The notes beneath the pieces are model-generated. The model did no database searches and was not told the origin of the DNA. It saw nothing but the letters and a program-made list of their open reading frames with translations. DNA of 64,000 bases from Phymorhynchus buccinoides (lineage: Eukaryota; Mollusca; Gastropoda; Neogastropoda; Raphitomidae). This document shows, piece by piece, positions 1 through 12,180 of the stretch. Both the position numbers and the translations under genes were made by a program. Each line of letters starts with the position of its first letter. Position 1 is the stretch's first letter. The stretch is taken from contig CM065690.1 of the NCBI GenBank assembly GCA_017654935.2, positions 605,339 through 669,338 on the forward strand. Reading direction: 5' to 3'.

Positions 1-708
1 CCCACAATGATTGACAACAACAGACGTTCCAGCCACAATGATTGATAACAACAGACGTTCCACCCACAATGATTGATAACAACAGATGTTCCACCCACAA
101 TGATTGACAACAACAGACGTTCCACCCACAATGATTGACAACAACAGACGTTCCACCCACAATGATTGATAACAGACGTTCCAGCCACAATGATTGATAA
201 CAGACGTTACAGCCACAATGATTGATAACAACAGACGTTCCACCCACAATGATTGATAACAACAGACGTTCCACCCACAATGATTGATAACAACAGACGT
301 TCCACCCACAATGATTGATAACAACAGATGTTCCACCCACAATGATTGATAACAACAGACGTTCCACCCACAATGATTGATAACAACAGACGTTCCACCC
401 ACAATGATTGACAACAACAGACGTTCCACCCACAATGATTGACAACAACAGACGTTCCACCCACAATGATTGATAACAACAGACGTTACAGCCACAATGA
501 TTGATAACAACAGACGTTCCACCCACAATGATTGATAACAGACGTTCCACCCACAATGATTGATAACAACAGACGTTCCACCCACAATGATTGACAACAG
601 ACGTTCCACCCAATAAATAATGATTGATAACAGACGTTCCACCCACAATGATTGATAACAACAGACGTTCCAGCCACAATGATTGATAACAACAGACGTT
701 CCACCCAC
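1..708. repeat. 31-bp tandem array carrying the exon 8 donor junction (about 23 copies)
   Basis: The unit is about 31 bp (some 28-bp variants). Read on the minus strand it contains GTGGGTGGAACG, the first bases of the intron after COPB1 exon 8, so each copy repeats the donor. The array abuts the exon end at 709 and runs off the window. Copies differ by single bases and by loss of 3 nt. Confidence 0.9.
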
Positions 709-816
709 CTCCTCAATGGTGCGAGAGTTGACCAGCTCCATAGCCAAGGTCAAAGTCTTCTTTCTGACCTCAAGGTCAGGGGCCGCCAACACACGAAGGA
801 CATCCATCACCAGTTC
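709..816 (-). CDS. COPB1: COPB1 exon 8 (residues 321-356)
   Basis: The 108-nt exon encodes 36 residues beginning [20 protein letters not shown] and ending NSRTIEE, part of the HEAT-repeat trunk. It begins after acceptor GTTCAG and ends at donor GTGGGT, phase 0 on both sides. It directly follows the VLQ end of exon 7, as in animal beta-COP. Both flanks are tandem arrays built from its own junctions. Confidence 0.93.
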
Positions 817-2590
817 CTGAACATATTACAACAATATTACACCACACTGTAGATAACACTAACAGTTCCTGAACATATTACAACAATATTACACCACACT
901 GTAGATAACACTAACAGTTCCTGAACATATTACAAACAATATTACACCACACTGTAGATAACACTGACAGTTCCTGAACATATTACAACAATATTACACC
1001 ACACTGTAGATAACACTAACAGTTCCTGAACATATTACAAACAATATTACACCATACTGTAGATAACACTAACAGTTCCTGAACATATTACAAACAATAT
1101 TACACCATACTGTAGATAACACTGACAATGGCAGTTCCTGAACATATTACAACAATATTACACCATACTGTAGATAACACTAACAGTTCCTGAACATATT
1201 ACAAACAATATTACACCACACTCTAGATGACACTAACAGTTCCTGAACATATTACAAACAATATTACACCATACTGTAGATAACACTAACAGTTCCTGAA
1301 CATATTACAAACAATATTACACCATACTGTAGATAACACTAACAGTTCCTGAACATATTACAAACAATATTACACCACACTGTAGATAACACTAACAGTT
1401 CCTGAACATATTACAAACAATATTACACCATACTGTAGATAACACTAACAGTTCCTGAACATATTACAAACAATATTACACCATACTGTAGATAACACTG
1501 ACAGTTCCTGAACATATTACAAACAATATTACACCATACTGTAGATAACACTGACAGTTCCTGAACATATTACAACAATATTACACCATACTGTAGATAA
1601 CACTGACAGTGACAGTTCCTGAACATATTACAAACAATATTACACCATACTGTAGATAACACTGACAGTGACAGTTCCTGAACATATTACAAACAATATT
1701 ACACCATACTGTTGATAACACTGACAGTGACAGTTCCTGAACATATTACAAACAATATTACACCATACTGTAGATAACATATTACAAACAATACTGTAGA
1801 TAACACTAACAGTTCCTGAACATATTACAAACAATATTACACCACACTGTAGATAACACTGACAGTTCCTGAACATATTACAAACAATATTACACCATAC
1901 TGTAGATAACACTAACAGTTCCTGAACATATTACAAACAATATTACACCATACTGTTGATAACACTGACAGTAGCAGTTCCTGAACATATTACAAACAAT
2001 ATTACACCATACTGTAGATAACACTGACAATGGCAGTTCCTGAACATATTACAACAATATTACACCACACTGTAGATAACACTAACAGTTCCTGAACATA
2101 TTACAAACAATATTACACCATACTGTAGATAACACTAACAGTTCCTGAACATATTACAAACAATATTACACCATACTGTAGATAACACTAACAGTTCCTG
2201 AACATATTACAAACAATATTACACCACACTGTAGATAACACTAACAGTTCCTGAACATATTACAAACAATATTACACCATACTGTAGATAACACTAACAG
2301 TTCCTGAACATATTACAAACAATATTACACCATACTGTTGATAACACTGACAGTAGCAGTTCCTGAACATATTACAAACAATATTACACCATACTGTAGA
2401 TAACATATTACAAACAATACTGTAGATAACACTAACAGTTCCTGAACATATGACAAACAATATTACACCACACTGTATATAACACTGACAGTGACAGTTC
2501 CTGAACATATTACAAACAATATTACACCATACTGTAGATAACATATTACATACAATATTACACCATACTGTAGATAACATATTACAAACA
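817..2590. repeat. 53-bp tandem array carrying the exon 8 acceptor junction (about 33 copies)
   Basis: On the minus strand each unit contains the acceptor ATATGTTCAG followed by the first six nucleotides of exon 8 (GAACTG), then about 37 nt of intron. Variants include one-base losses, an added GACAGT block and shortened units near 1,780 and 2,400. A LINE fragment interrupts the array at 2,591 and the array resumes at 3,403. Confidence 0.92.
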
Positions 2591-3402
2591 ATAATAATAA
2601 TAATAATAAATGAATATTTAGGGCGCTTAATCTTAACAAAAGCCCTAAGCGCTTACAATCATGATAAAAACAATACTAACAAAATGAAAAGCTAGACAAC
2701 ACACAAAACACTCACACGAACTTGAGATCAAACAAACACACACACACACCAACAAAACACACGCGCACGCACACGCACACACATGACTCAATGGATAACC
2801 TTTGCAGGAGGAGGAGGAGAAAGATTATGTTTTGAAGAGAGTTGTTTTGAGGGAGGACTTGAAAGAAGAGAGGCTGTTTGAGGTTCGGAGTGCAGAAGGG
2901 AGGCCGTTCCAGGAGGAGGGAGCTTGGAAAGAAAAAGAACGTTCGCCAAGAGTTCTGGCACGGAAACAGGGGATCTGCAGAACGTGAGTGTCAGAGGAGG
3001 AGCGAAGCAGTCTAGTGGGAGTATAAATCGATAGAAGATCAGAGAGATATGATGGGGCCAAACCATTCAGCGACTTGTAACATAATAGAGAGAGTTTATA
3101 CTCAATGCGCTTTTCAACAGGGAGCCAGTGGAGAGATTGAAGCAAAGGAGAAACATGAGAGGTCCTCGGGCATTTCAGGACGAGGCGAGCAGCATTATTT
3201 TGGACTTTCTGCAATTTAATCAGGAGATTTTGTGGGCAGCCAGCAAGGAGAGAATTACAGTAATCAAGTCTTGAAAGAACAAAGGCAGAAATGAGGGTTT
3301 TGGTGGCTTCTTCAGACAGAAGATGACGTACAGAACTGATGCGCCGAAGCTCCAAATAGCAAGCACGGCAGACAGAAGAAATTTGACTTTGAAAAGAGAG
3401 AT
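2591..3402 (-). mobile_element. CR1/L2-group LINE, 5'-truncated, inserted in the exon 8 acceptor array
   Basis: The 3' end carries an (AAT)n tail at about 2,591-2,610 and a GCGCTTA-rich 3' UTR, followed upstream by the reverse-transcriptase C-terminal region. The same 3'-UTR style recurs at 58,240, 61,349 and 49,290. Flanking sequence on both sides is the 53-bp array, so the LINE landed in an already expanded array. Clade assignment is by motif recognition only. Confidence 0.8.
2825..3355 (-). pseudogene. LINE reverse transcriptase C-terminal fragment (176 aa)
   Basis: The open frame covers the end of a LINE ORF2: ISAFVLSRLDYCNSLLAGCP, then LHWLPVEKRIEYKLSLLCYK, then a tail ending in SSLKTTLFKT. 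These motifs typify the region after the RT palm in CR1/L2-type elements. Endonuclease and catalytic palm are missing, so it is a 5'-truncated, non-functional copy. Confidence 0.85.
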
Positions 3403-3705
3403 AACACTACTGTAGATAACACTAACAGTTCCTGAACATATTACAAACAATATTACACCATACTGTAGATAACACTGACAGTTCCTGAACATATTACAAA
3501 CAATATTACACCATACTGTAGATAACACTAACAGTTCCTGAACATATTACACACAATATTACACCATACTGTAGATAACACTGACAGTGACAGTTCCTGA
3601 ACATATTACAAACGATATTACACCATACTGTACATAACACTGACAGTGACAGTTCCTGAACATATTACAAACAATATTACACCATACTGTAGATAACAGA
3701 CAATA
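3403..3705. repeat. Continuation of the 53-bp exon 8 acceptor array (about 6 copies)
   Basis: Units match the 817-2,590 array, including the acceptor plus GAACTG. Several carry the GACAGT insertion variant. This is the far side of the array split by the LINE at 2,591-3,402. Confidence 0.88.
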
Positions 3706-3727
3706 ACTACGAACAGAATTTGAATGT

Positions 3728-3775
3728 TTCATTGATTGATTGAATGATTGATTGACTGATTGATTGATTGATTCA
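3728..3775. repeat. (TTGA)n tract directly at the exon 7 donor
   Basis: Imperfect TGAT/TTGA tetranucleotides run up to the donor of COPB1 exon 7 at 3,776. This is one of the few COPB1 junctions with no exon-containing array, only a microsatellite. Confidence 0.8.
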
Positions 3776-3776
3776 C

Positions 3777-3896
3777 CTGCAGCACTTTCTCGTGGGCAGG
3801 CACTTCCTTCAGAGCCACCAGACGATCCAGCACGATCAGCTTGACGTTGTTGTCGCTCTCCTTGACAATTAACTCTATATAGCAGCTGGCTGCAGC
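3777..3896 (-). CDS. COPB1: COPB1 exon 7 (residues 281-320)
   Basis: The 120-nt exon encodes 40 residues: [20 protein letters not shown] then [20 protein letters not shown], nearly identical to animal beta-COP. The acceptor is CAACAG and the donor GTGAAT, phase 0 at both ends. The first half is repeated upstream in the 3,897-4,755 array; this is the only copy reaching the donor. Confidence 0.95.
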
Positions 3897-4755
3897 CTGT
3901 TGACACATCATGACACATTGGCACGATCAGCTTGACGTTGTTGTCGCTCTCCTTGACAATTAACTCTATATAGCAGCTGGCTGCAGCCTGTTGACACATC
4001 ATGACACATTGACACGATCAGCTTGACGTTGTCGCTCTCCTTGACAATTAACTCTATATAGCAGCTGGCTGCAGCCTGTTGACACATCATGACACATTGG
4101 CACAATCAGCTTGACATTGTTACTTTCCTTGACAATTAACTCTACATAGCAGCTGGCTGCAGCCTGTTGACACATCATGACACATTGACATGATCAGCTT
4201 GACGTTGTTGTCACTCTCCTTGACGATCAGTTCAATATAGCAGCTGGCTGCAGCCTGTTGACACATCATAATGACACATTGACACGATCAGCTTGACGTT
4301 GTTGTCACTCTCCTTGACGATCAGTTCAATATAGCAGCTGGCTGCAGCCTGTTGACACATCATAATGACACATTGACACGATCAGCTTGACGTTGTTGTC
4401 ACTCTCCTTGACGATCAGTTCAATATAGCAGCTGGCTGCAGCCTGTTGACACATCATAATAACACATTAACACATCACAATGACACAGTGACACATTGAC
4501 ACGATCAGCTTTACATTGTTGTCGCTCTTCTTGACAATTAACTCTATACAGCAGCTGGCTGCAGCCTGTTGACACATCATAATGACACAGTGACACTTGA
4601 CACAATCAGCTTGGCGTTGTCACTCTCCTTCACAATTAACTCTAAATAGCAGCTGGCTGCAGCCTGTTGACACATCATGACACATCATAATGACACACTG
4701 ACACGATCAGCTTGACGTTGTCACTCTCCTTCACAATTAACTCTATATAGCAGCT
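3897..4755. repeat. Array of partial exon 7 copies with acceptor (about 8-9 units of 90-115 bp)
   Basis: Each unit on the minus strand has the acceptor and roughly the first 70 nt of exon 7 ([20 protein letters not shown] or variants), joined to about 30 nt of intron rich in TGTCATNATG. Variation rises away from the exon: ESDN loses codons, VKE becomes QEE and splice-proximal bases change. The array ends abruptly at 4,755 where a LINE begins. Confidence 0.92.
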
Positions 4756-5114
4756 TTCTTTTCCAATATATCGTGCCGTGCATGAAGCCTCCGTTTAGGC
4801 ATGCAGAGTCACATGTCGCACGAAATTGGTGAGGGTTGGGAGGTGGGAGTTTGGCAATCTGGGTAGCGATTTTTGTAAAGCTGACATGCACGCTCTTCTT
4901 GCATTTCTTTCTGGGACATTTTCATGTGGAATGCTGGTTTTTGGTTTTGAAACTTGCTGTGGGTGCTCCTTGTTTGCCAGGGATCATCGGAAGAATATTT
5001 TCTTTCTGTTGTTGGGTTTTTATTTTTTTATTTTGGTGTTTTTTTTGCTGGTGAGATTTGTGTTTGTCACTGTTGTTAATATTATATATATATATTTTAT
5101 TTTAAGCAATATTT

Positions 5115-6090
5115 ATGGATAGTAGTATATCAGTTGTTTCTGTTAATTGCCAGGGCCTGAACAACAAACACAAGAGACGAGATGTATTCCATTACTTAAG
5201 AAATAAGAAACACTCAGTCTTTTTTTTGCAAGACACACATTTTGAAGATAAAATGGAAAAATATATTCTTTCCGAATGGGGATATGAGGGATATTTTTCA
5301 AACTATGCTTCTAACGCAAGAGGGGTGGCCATACTCTTTAATAATAATTTTGAGTTCAAAGTAAAAAATGTGTATAAAGGTAATGATGGTAATTGTGTTA
5401 TAGTACAGGCTGAAATAAAAAAGCATGATTTTCTTGTTGTAAATATTTATGGTCCCAACAGAGATGACCCAGAGTTCTATGCTGCTTTAACTATAAAAAT
5501 AAAAGAATTTAGCGTTAATAGAATTATAATAGGAGGAGATTTCAATTTAGTTCTCGATCCATCAAGAGATTATGACAATTACAAACAAGTCAACAATCCC
5601 AAAGCTAAAGAAATGATAGATAGCATGATAGATGAGTTAGGGCTAAACGATGTCTGGAGAGATTTAAATGAAGACAGTAGACGATTCACTTGGAGAACAA
5701 ACAATCCATTGCAGCAGGCTCCATTAGATTTTTTCCTAATTTCAGACCATATTTATTCTTTGGTAGAACATGCAGACATTGACTGTGGTTACAGAACAGA
5801 TCACTCCATGATTTTGTTAACACTAAAGTTTGATAAAAACTTTAAACGTAACACCTTTTGGAAATTCAATTCATCTCTTCTAAGGGATTTAAGGCTTTTT
5901 TGGATGAAATAAATGAAGAAATAAAAAACGTTAAGCAAGAATATGCAGCTACTCCTTATATAAGAGAAAATATAGAACAGATCCCATTGTCTCAGTTACA
6001 ATTTACAATTCCTGATGATTTATTTTTAGACTTTCTTCTAATGAAAATTAGGTCAAAGACAATTGCATACGCCACAATGAAAAAAAGGAA
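5115..6090 (+). pseudogene. LINE apurinic-type endonuclease domain (ORF2 N-terminus)
   Basis: The frame starts at 5,115 with SISVVSVNCQGLNNKHKRRD, followed by FLQDTHF, NIYGPN, IIIGGDFN, RRFTWR and TDHSMILLT: the ordered motifs of L1-clade endonucleases. The usual acidic residue in LQETH is D here, common among invertebrate copies but perhaps altered in activity. A frameshift near 5,880-5,895 moves the continuation (AFLDEINEEIKNVKQEYAAT) into another frame. In an intact element it would nick target DNA for target-primed reverse transcription. Confidence 0.85.
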
Positions 6091-6093
6091 AAC

Positions 6094-7137
6094 AAATGAA
6101 GAGGAGCATGTACTACAACAAGACATACAACAATTAGAAAGACATGAACACAAATGAAGAGGAGCATGTACTACAACAAGACATACAACAATTAGAAAGA
6201 CATGAAAACAAATGAAGAGGAGCATGTACTACAACAAGACATACAACAATTAGAAAGACATGAAAACAAATGAAGAGGAGCATGTACTACAACAAGACAT
6301 AGAACAATTAGAAAGACATGAAAACAAATGAAGAGGAGCATGTACTACAACAAGACATACAACAATTAGAAAGACATGAAAACAAATGAAGAGGAGCATG
6401 TACTACAACAAGACATAGAACAATTAGAAAGACATGAAAACAAATGAAGAGGAGCATGTACTACAACAAGACATACAACAATTAGAAAGACATGAAAACA
6501 AATGAAGAGGAGCATGTACTACAACAAGACATAGAACAATTAGAAAGACATGAACACAAATGAAGAGGAGCATGTACTACAACAAGACATAGAACAATTA
6601 GAAAGACATGAACACAAATGAAGAGGAGCATGTACTACAACAAGACATAGAACAATTAGAAAGACATGAAAACAAATGAAGAGGAGCATGTACTACAACA
6701 AGACATACAACAATTAGAAAGACATGAAAACAAATGAAGAGGAGCATGTACTACAACAAGACATAGAACAATTAGAAAGACATGAAAACAAATGAAGAGG
6801 AGCATGTACTACAACAAGACATACAACAATTAGAAAGACATGAAAACAAATGAAGAGGAGCATGTACTACAACAAGACATAGAACAATTAGAAAGACATG
6901 AACACAAATGAAGAGGAGCATGTACTACAACAAGACATACAACAATTAGAAAGACATGAAAACAAATGAAGAGGAGCATGTACTACAACAAGACACACAA
7001 CAATTAGAAAGACATGAAAACAAATGAAGAGGAGCATGTACTACAACAAGACATACAACAATTAGAAAGACATGAAAACAAATGAAGAGGAGCATGTACT
7101 ACAACAAGACATACAACAATTAGAAAGACATGAAAAC
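6094..7137. repeat. 58-bp tandem array inside the LINE (18 copies)
   Basis: The unit encodes the ORF2 linker NEEEHVLQQDIQQLERHE. Its length is not a multiple of three, so each added copy shifts the frame and quickly meets a stop. Collapsing to one copy restores the flow into SEDEIRVIDAKREELKVIRE. Copies differ only at a few sites (ACATACAAC/ACATAGAAC, GAAAAC/GAACAC), so the expansion is young and followed LINE insertion. Confidence 0.93.
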
Positions 7138-8008
7138 AAAAGTGAAGATGAAATTCGAGTCATAGATGCAAAACGAGAAGAGTTAAAAGTTATTCGAGAG
7201 AAAAGAATTGAAGGCGTTCTCTTAAGGTCAAGAGCCAGGTGGATTGCTGATGGGGAGAAGGTCACAAGCTATTTTTGTAATTTGGAAAAGAGACATTTTG
7301 TTAGCAATAACATGGCTAGATTGATAGATAAGCATGGTATTACCTTAACTGAACAACATGAAATCATAAATGAGGTTCAAGAGTTCTATGAGACTTTGTA
7401 CAAGCATATAAATGTTGATGAGTGTGAAATCAATGATCTTGTAGATAATCTACCCCATTTAAATGTTGATGAAGCTAACTGCTTAGAAGGTGAAATAACT
7501 CTGGAGGAGGCTAGTTTTGCATTAAAAAATATGAAGAACAATAAAAGCCCGGGTACAGATGGATTCACAGCAGAATGTTGTAAGTGCTTTTGGAGTGAAA
7601 TAGGTACTCTTGTGGTCAGAGCTTTGAATGCTAGCTTCGTAAAGGGATAACTTTCAAGTGTACAAAAACAAGGAATTATAACGTGTATTCCCAAAGGTGA
7701 TAAATGTAGAGATTATATACGAAATTGGAGACCTATATCGTTATTAAACGTCATTTATAAAATTGGATCTTCGTGCATTGCTAATCGCTTAAAAACTGTT
7801 CTGCCTGATCTTATCAATGAAGACCAGACAGGGTTTATTCGGAATAGGTATATAGGGGACAATATTAGATTAATTTATGACACAATTGCATATTTAGATG
7901 AGCATAACTTACCCGGGCTTTTGTTGAACATAGATCTAGAGAAGGCGTTTGATTCAGTTAGTTGGGACTTTCTCTTCAAAGTTTTAAAAGCTTTTGGTTT
8001 CCGAAAAG
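7138..8008 (+). pseudogene. LINE reverse transcriptase N-terminal half
   Basis: The frame carries LLRSRARWIADGEKVTSYFC, NKSPGTDGFTAE, GIITCIPKGDKCRDYIRNWR, RPISLLNVIYKIG and LLLNIDLEKAFDSVSWDFLF, RT blocks up to the first catalytic aspartate. A TAA stop at 7,648-7,650 interrupts it (probably GAA to TAA). The YxDD block and everything after FGFRKD is absent. Confidence 0.85.
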
Positions 8009-11000
8009 ATGTTATTATTGTTATCATATCTCACCCTGATGGCAGTGGGGACTGGAGGAGGAGTTATTATTGTTATCATATCTCACCCTGATGGCAATGG
8101 GGACTGGAGGAGGAGTTATTATTGTTATTATTGTTATCATATCTCACCCTGATGGCAGTGGGGACTGGAGGAGTTATTATTGTTATCATATCTCACCCTG
8201 ATGGCAGTGGGGACTGGAGGAGGAGTTATTATTGTTATTATTGTTATCATATCTCACCCTGATGGCAGTGGGGACTGGAGGAGGAGTTATTATTGTTATC
8301 ATATCTCACCCTGATGGCAGTGGGGACTGAAGGAGTTGTTATTATTGTTATCATATCTCACCCTGATGGCAGTGGGGACTGGAGGAGTTATTATTGTTAT
8401 TATTGTTATCATATCTCACCCTGATGGCAGTGGGGACTGGAGGAGGAGTTATTATTGTTATTATTGTTATCATATCTCACCCTGATGGCAGTGGGGACTG
8501 GAGGAGTTATTATTGTTATTATTGTTATCATATCTCACCCTGATGGCAGTGGGGACTGGAGGAGTTGTTATTATTGTTATTATTGTTATCATATCTCACC
8601 CTGATGGCAGTGGGGACTGGAGGAGTTGTTATTATTGTTATCATATCTCACCCTGATGGCAGTGGGGACTGAAGGAGTTATTATTGCTATCATATCTCAC
8701 CCTGATGGCAGTGGGGACTGGAGGAGTTATTATTGTTATCATATCTCACCCTGATGGCAGAGGGGACTGGAGGAGTTATTATTGTTATCATATCTCACCC
8801 TGATGGCAGTGGGGACTGGAGGAGTTGTTATTATTGTTATCATATCTCACCCTGATGGCAGTGGGGACTGAAGGAGTTGTTATTATTGTTATCATATCTC
8901 ACCCTGATGGCAGTGGGGACTGGAGGAGTTGTTATTATTGTTATCATATCTCACCCTGATGGCAGTGGGGACTGAAGGAGTTATTATTGCTATCATATCT
9001 CACCCTGATGGCAGTGGGGACTGGAGGAGTTGTTATTATTGTTATTATTGTTATCATATCTCACCCTGATGGCAGAGGGGACTGGAGGAGTTATTATTGT
9101 TATCATATCTCACCCTGATGGCAGTGGGGACTGGAGGAGTTGTTATTATTGTTATCATATCTCACCCTGATGGCAGTGGGGACTGGAGGAGTTGTTATTA
9201 TTGTTATCATATCTCACCCTGATGGCAGTGGGGACTGGAGGAGTTATTATTGTTATTATTGTTATCATATCTCACCCTGATGGCAGTGGGGACTGGATGA
9301 GTTATTATTGTTATCATATCTCACCCTGATGGCAGTGGGGACTGGAGGAGTTATTATTGTTATCATATCTCACCCTGATGGCAGTGGGGACTGGAGGAGT
9401 TATTATTGTTATCATATCTCACCCTGATGGCAGAGGGGACTGGAGGAGTTATTATTGTTATCATATCTCACCCTGATGGCAGTGGGGACTGGAGGAGTTG
9501 TTATTATTGTTATCATATCTCACCCTGATGGCAGTGGGGACTGGAGGAGTTGTTATTATTGTTATTATTGTTATCATATCTCACCCTGATGGCAGAGGGG
9601 ACTGGAGGAGTTATTATTGTTATCATATCTCACCCTGATGGCAGTGGGGACTGGAGGAGTTGTTATTATTGTTATCATATCTCACCCTGATGGCAGTGGG
9701 GACTGGAGGAGTTGTTATTATTGTTATCATATCTCACCCTGATGGCAGTGGGGACTGGATGAGTTATTATTGTTATTATTGTTATCATATCTCACCCTGA
9801 TGGCAGTGGGGACTGGAGGAGTTGTTATTATTGTTATTATTGTTATCATATCTCACCCTGATGGCAGTGGGGACTGAAGGAGTTGTTATTATTGTTATCA
9901 TATCTCACCCTGATGGCAGTGGGGGCTGAAGGAGTTGTTATTATTGTTATCATATCTCACCCTGATGGCAGTGGGGACTGGAGGAGTTGTTATTATTGTT
10001 ATTATTGTTATCATATCTCACCCTGATGGCAGTGGGGACTGGAGGAGTTATTATTGTTATCATATCTCACCCTGATGGCAGTGGGGACTGGAGGAGTTAT
10101 TATTGTTATCATATCTCACCCTGATGGCAGTGGGGACTGGAGGAGTTATTATTGTTATCATATCTCACCCTGATGGCAGTGGGGACTGGAGGAGTTGTTA
10201 TTATTGTTATTATTGTTATCATATCTCACCCTGATGGCAGAGGGGACTGGAGGAGTTATTATTGTTATCATATCTCACCCTGATGGCAGTGGGGACTGGA
10301 GGAGTTATTATTGTTATCATATCTCACCCTGATGGCAGTGGGGACTGGAGGAGTTGTTATTATTGTTATCATATCTCACCCTGATGGCAGAGGGGACTGG
10401 AGGAGGAGTTATTATTGTTATCATATCTCACCCTGATGGCAGTGGGGACTGGAGGAGTTGTTATTATTGTTATCATATCTCACCCTGATGGCAGTGGGGA
10501 CTGGAGGAGTTGTTATTATTGTTATTATTGTTATCATATCTCACCCTGATGGCAGTGGGGACTGGATGAGTTATTATTGTTATCATATCTCACCCTGATG
10601 GCAGTGGGGACTGGAGGAGTTGTTATTATTGTTATCATATCTCACCCTGATGGCAGTGGGGACTGGAGGAGTTGTTATTATTGTTATTATTGTTATCATA
10701 TCTCACCCTGATGGCAGTGGGGACTGGATGGAGTTATTATTGTTATCATATCTCACCCTGATGGCAGTGGGGACTGGAGGAGGAGTTATTATTGTTATTA
10801 TTGTTATCATATCTCACCCTGATGGCAGTGGGGACTGGAGGAGTTATTATTGTTATCATATCTCACCCTGATGGCAGTGGGGACTGGAGGAGTTATTATT
10901 GTTATCATATCTCACCCTGATGGCAGTGGGGACTGAAGGAGTTGTTATTATTGTTATCATATCTCACCCTGATGGCAGTGGGGGCTGAAGGAGTTGTTAT

Positions 11001-11474
11001 TATTGTTATTATTGTTATCATATCTCACCCTGATGGCAGTGGGGGCTGGAGGAGTTGTTATTATTGTTATCATATCTCACCCTGATGGCAGAGGGGACTG
11101 GAGGAGTTATTATTGTTATCATATCTCACCCTGATGGCAGTGGGGACTGAAGGAGTTGTTATTATTGTTATCATATCTCACCCTGATGGCAGTGGGGACT
11201 GGAGGAGTTGTTATTATTGTTATTATTGTTATCATATCTCACCCTGATGGCAGTGGGGACTGGAGGAGTTATTATTGTTATTATTGTTATCATATCTCAC
11301 CCTGATGGCAGTGGGGACTGGAGGAGGAGTTATTATTGTTATCATATCTCACCCTGATGGCAGTGGGGACTGGAGGAGGAGTTATTATTGTTATTATTGT
11401 TATCATATCTCACCCTGATGGCAGTGGGGACTGGAGGAGTTGTTATTATTGTTATTATTGTTATCATATCTCAC
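8009..11474. repeat. Donor-junction array of COPB1 exon 6 (about 70 copies)
   Basis: Units are about 41-62 bp. On the minus strand each carries the last ~20 nt of exon 6 (CCCACTGCCATCAGG) followed by donor GTGAGATATGATAAC and a variable number of AATAAC triplets. Length classes come from the triplet count and from GGAG versus GGAGGAG. Recurring substitutions (AGTGGGG/AGAGGGG, GGACTGG/GGACTGA) form higher-order blocks, consistent with amplification of multi-unit segments. Confidence 0.94.
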
Positions 11475-11612
11475 CCTGATGGCAGTGGGGGCACTGGACA
11501 GAGTCACCAGTGTGCCGGCTGCCTCGTATCGCACGGCAGGACTGGAGGAGTTGAGCAGGTTGTAGATACAGCGGATGAAACGAGCACGCTCCCCCGGGTT
11601 GGCATGACACAC
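11475..11612 (-). CDS. COPB1: COPB1 exon 6 (residues 235-280)
   Basis: The 138-nt exon encodes [40 protein letters not shown] and APTAIR, a highly conserved part of the beta-COP solenoid. The acceptor is ATCTAG, the donor GTGAGA, phase 0 both sides. The 3' end is amplified downstream (about 70 copies) and an internal segment is amplified upstream as older copies. Confidence 0.95.
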
Positions 11613-12180
11613 CTAGATGACACACAATAACGTGTCATGTCAAACACAACAACACATCGTGTATCACGCACAAGGAGTAGGGGAATTGAGCAGGATGCAG
11701 ATAGACGAGGAATAAGACGTGCACAAGGAGTAGAGGAATTGAGCAGGATGCAGATAGACAAGGAATAGAACGTGCACAGGGAGTAGAGGAATTAAGCAGG
11801 ATGCAGATAGACAAGGAATAAGACGTGCACAAGGAGTAGAGGAATTGAGCAGGATGCAGATAGACAAGGAATAAGACGTGCACAGGGAGTAGAGGAATTG
11901 AGCAGGATGCAGATAGACAAGGAATAAGACGTGCACAGGGACTGAGGGAGTAGAGGAATTGAGCAGGATGCAGATAGACAAGGAATAAGACGTGCACAGG
12001 GACTGAGGGAGTAGAGGAATTGAGCAGGATGCAGATAGACAAGGAATAAGACGTGCACAAGGAGTAGAGGAATTGAGCAGGATGCAGATAGACAAGGAAT
12101 AGAACGTGCACAGGGAGTAGAGGAATTCAGTAGGATGCAGATAGACAAAGAATAAGACGTGCACAGAACACATCTAGTGA
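11613..12180. repeat. Diverged array derived from the middle of exon 6 (about 10 copies, ~52 bp)
   Basis: The unit aligns with exon 6 from the ARFIRC codons to NLLNSSSP; the minus-strand ORFs still show ICILLNSSTP against [12 protein letters not shown] in the true exon. There are scattered substitutions and one inserted base. The outermost copy (12,145-12,180) keeps an acceptor-like CTAG before ATGTGTTCTG. This array looks older than the donor-side one. Confidence 0.8.

Larger units (their letters stand above)
4756..8008 (+). mobile_element. L1/Tx1-like LINE, 3' half missing, with internal tandem expansion
   Basis: The element starts where the exon 7 array stops. It has a T-rich leader (4,756-5,114), an apurinic-endonuclease domain, a linker expanded into an 18-copy array, and the N-terminal half of the reverse transcriptase. 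It ends inside RT just after the first catalytic aspartate block, exactly where the exon 6 donor array begins. LINEs usually lose their 5' end, so loss of the 3' end points to later deletion or array growth. No ORF1 was recognised. Confidence 0.82.

Noticed and set aside
1..2590. CRISPR-like regular repeats
   Set aside because: There are no unique spacers; units are head-to-tail and include eukaryotic splice junctions in an animal genome.
4826..5122. Membrane-protein-like 98-aa frame
   Set aside because: It lies in the T-rich leader of the LINE; hydrophobicity comes from T richness and there is no recognisable family.
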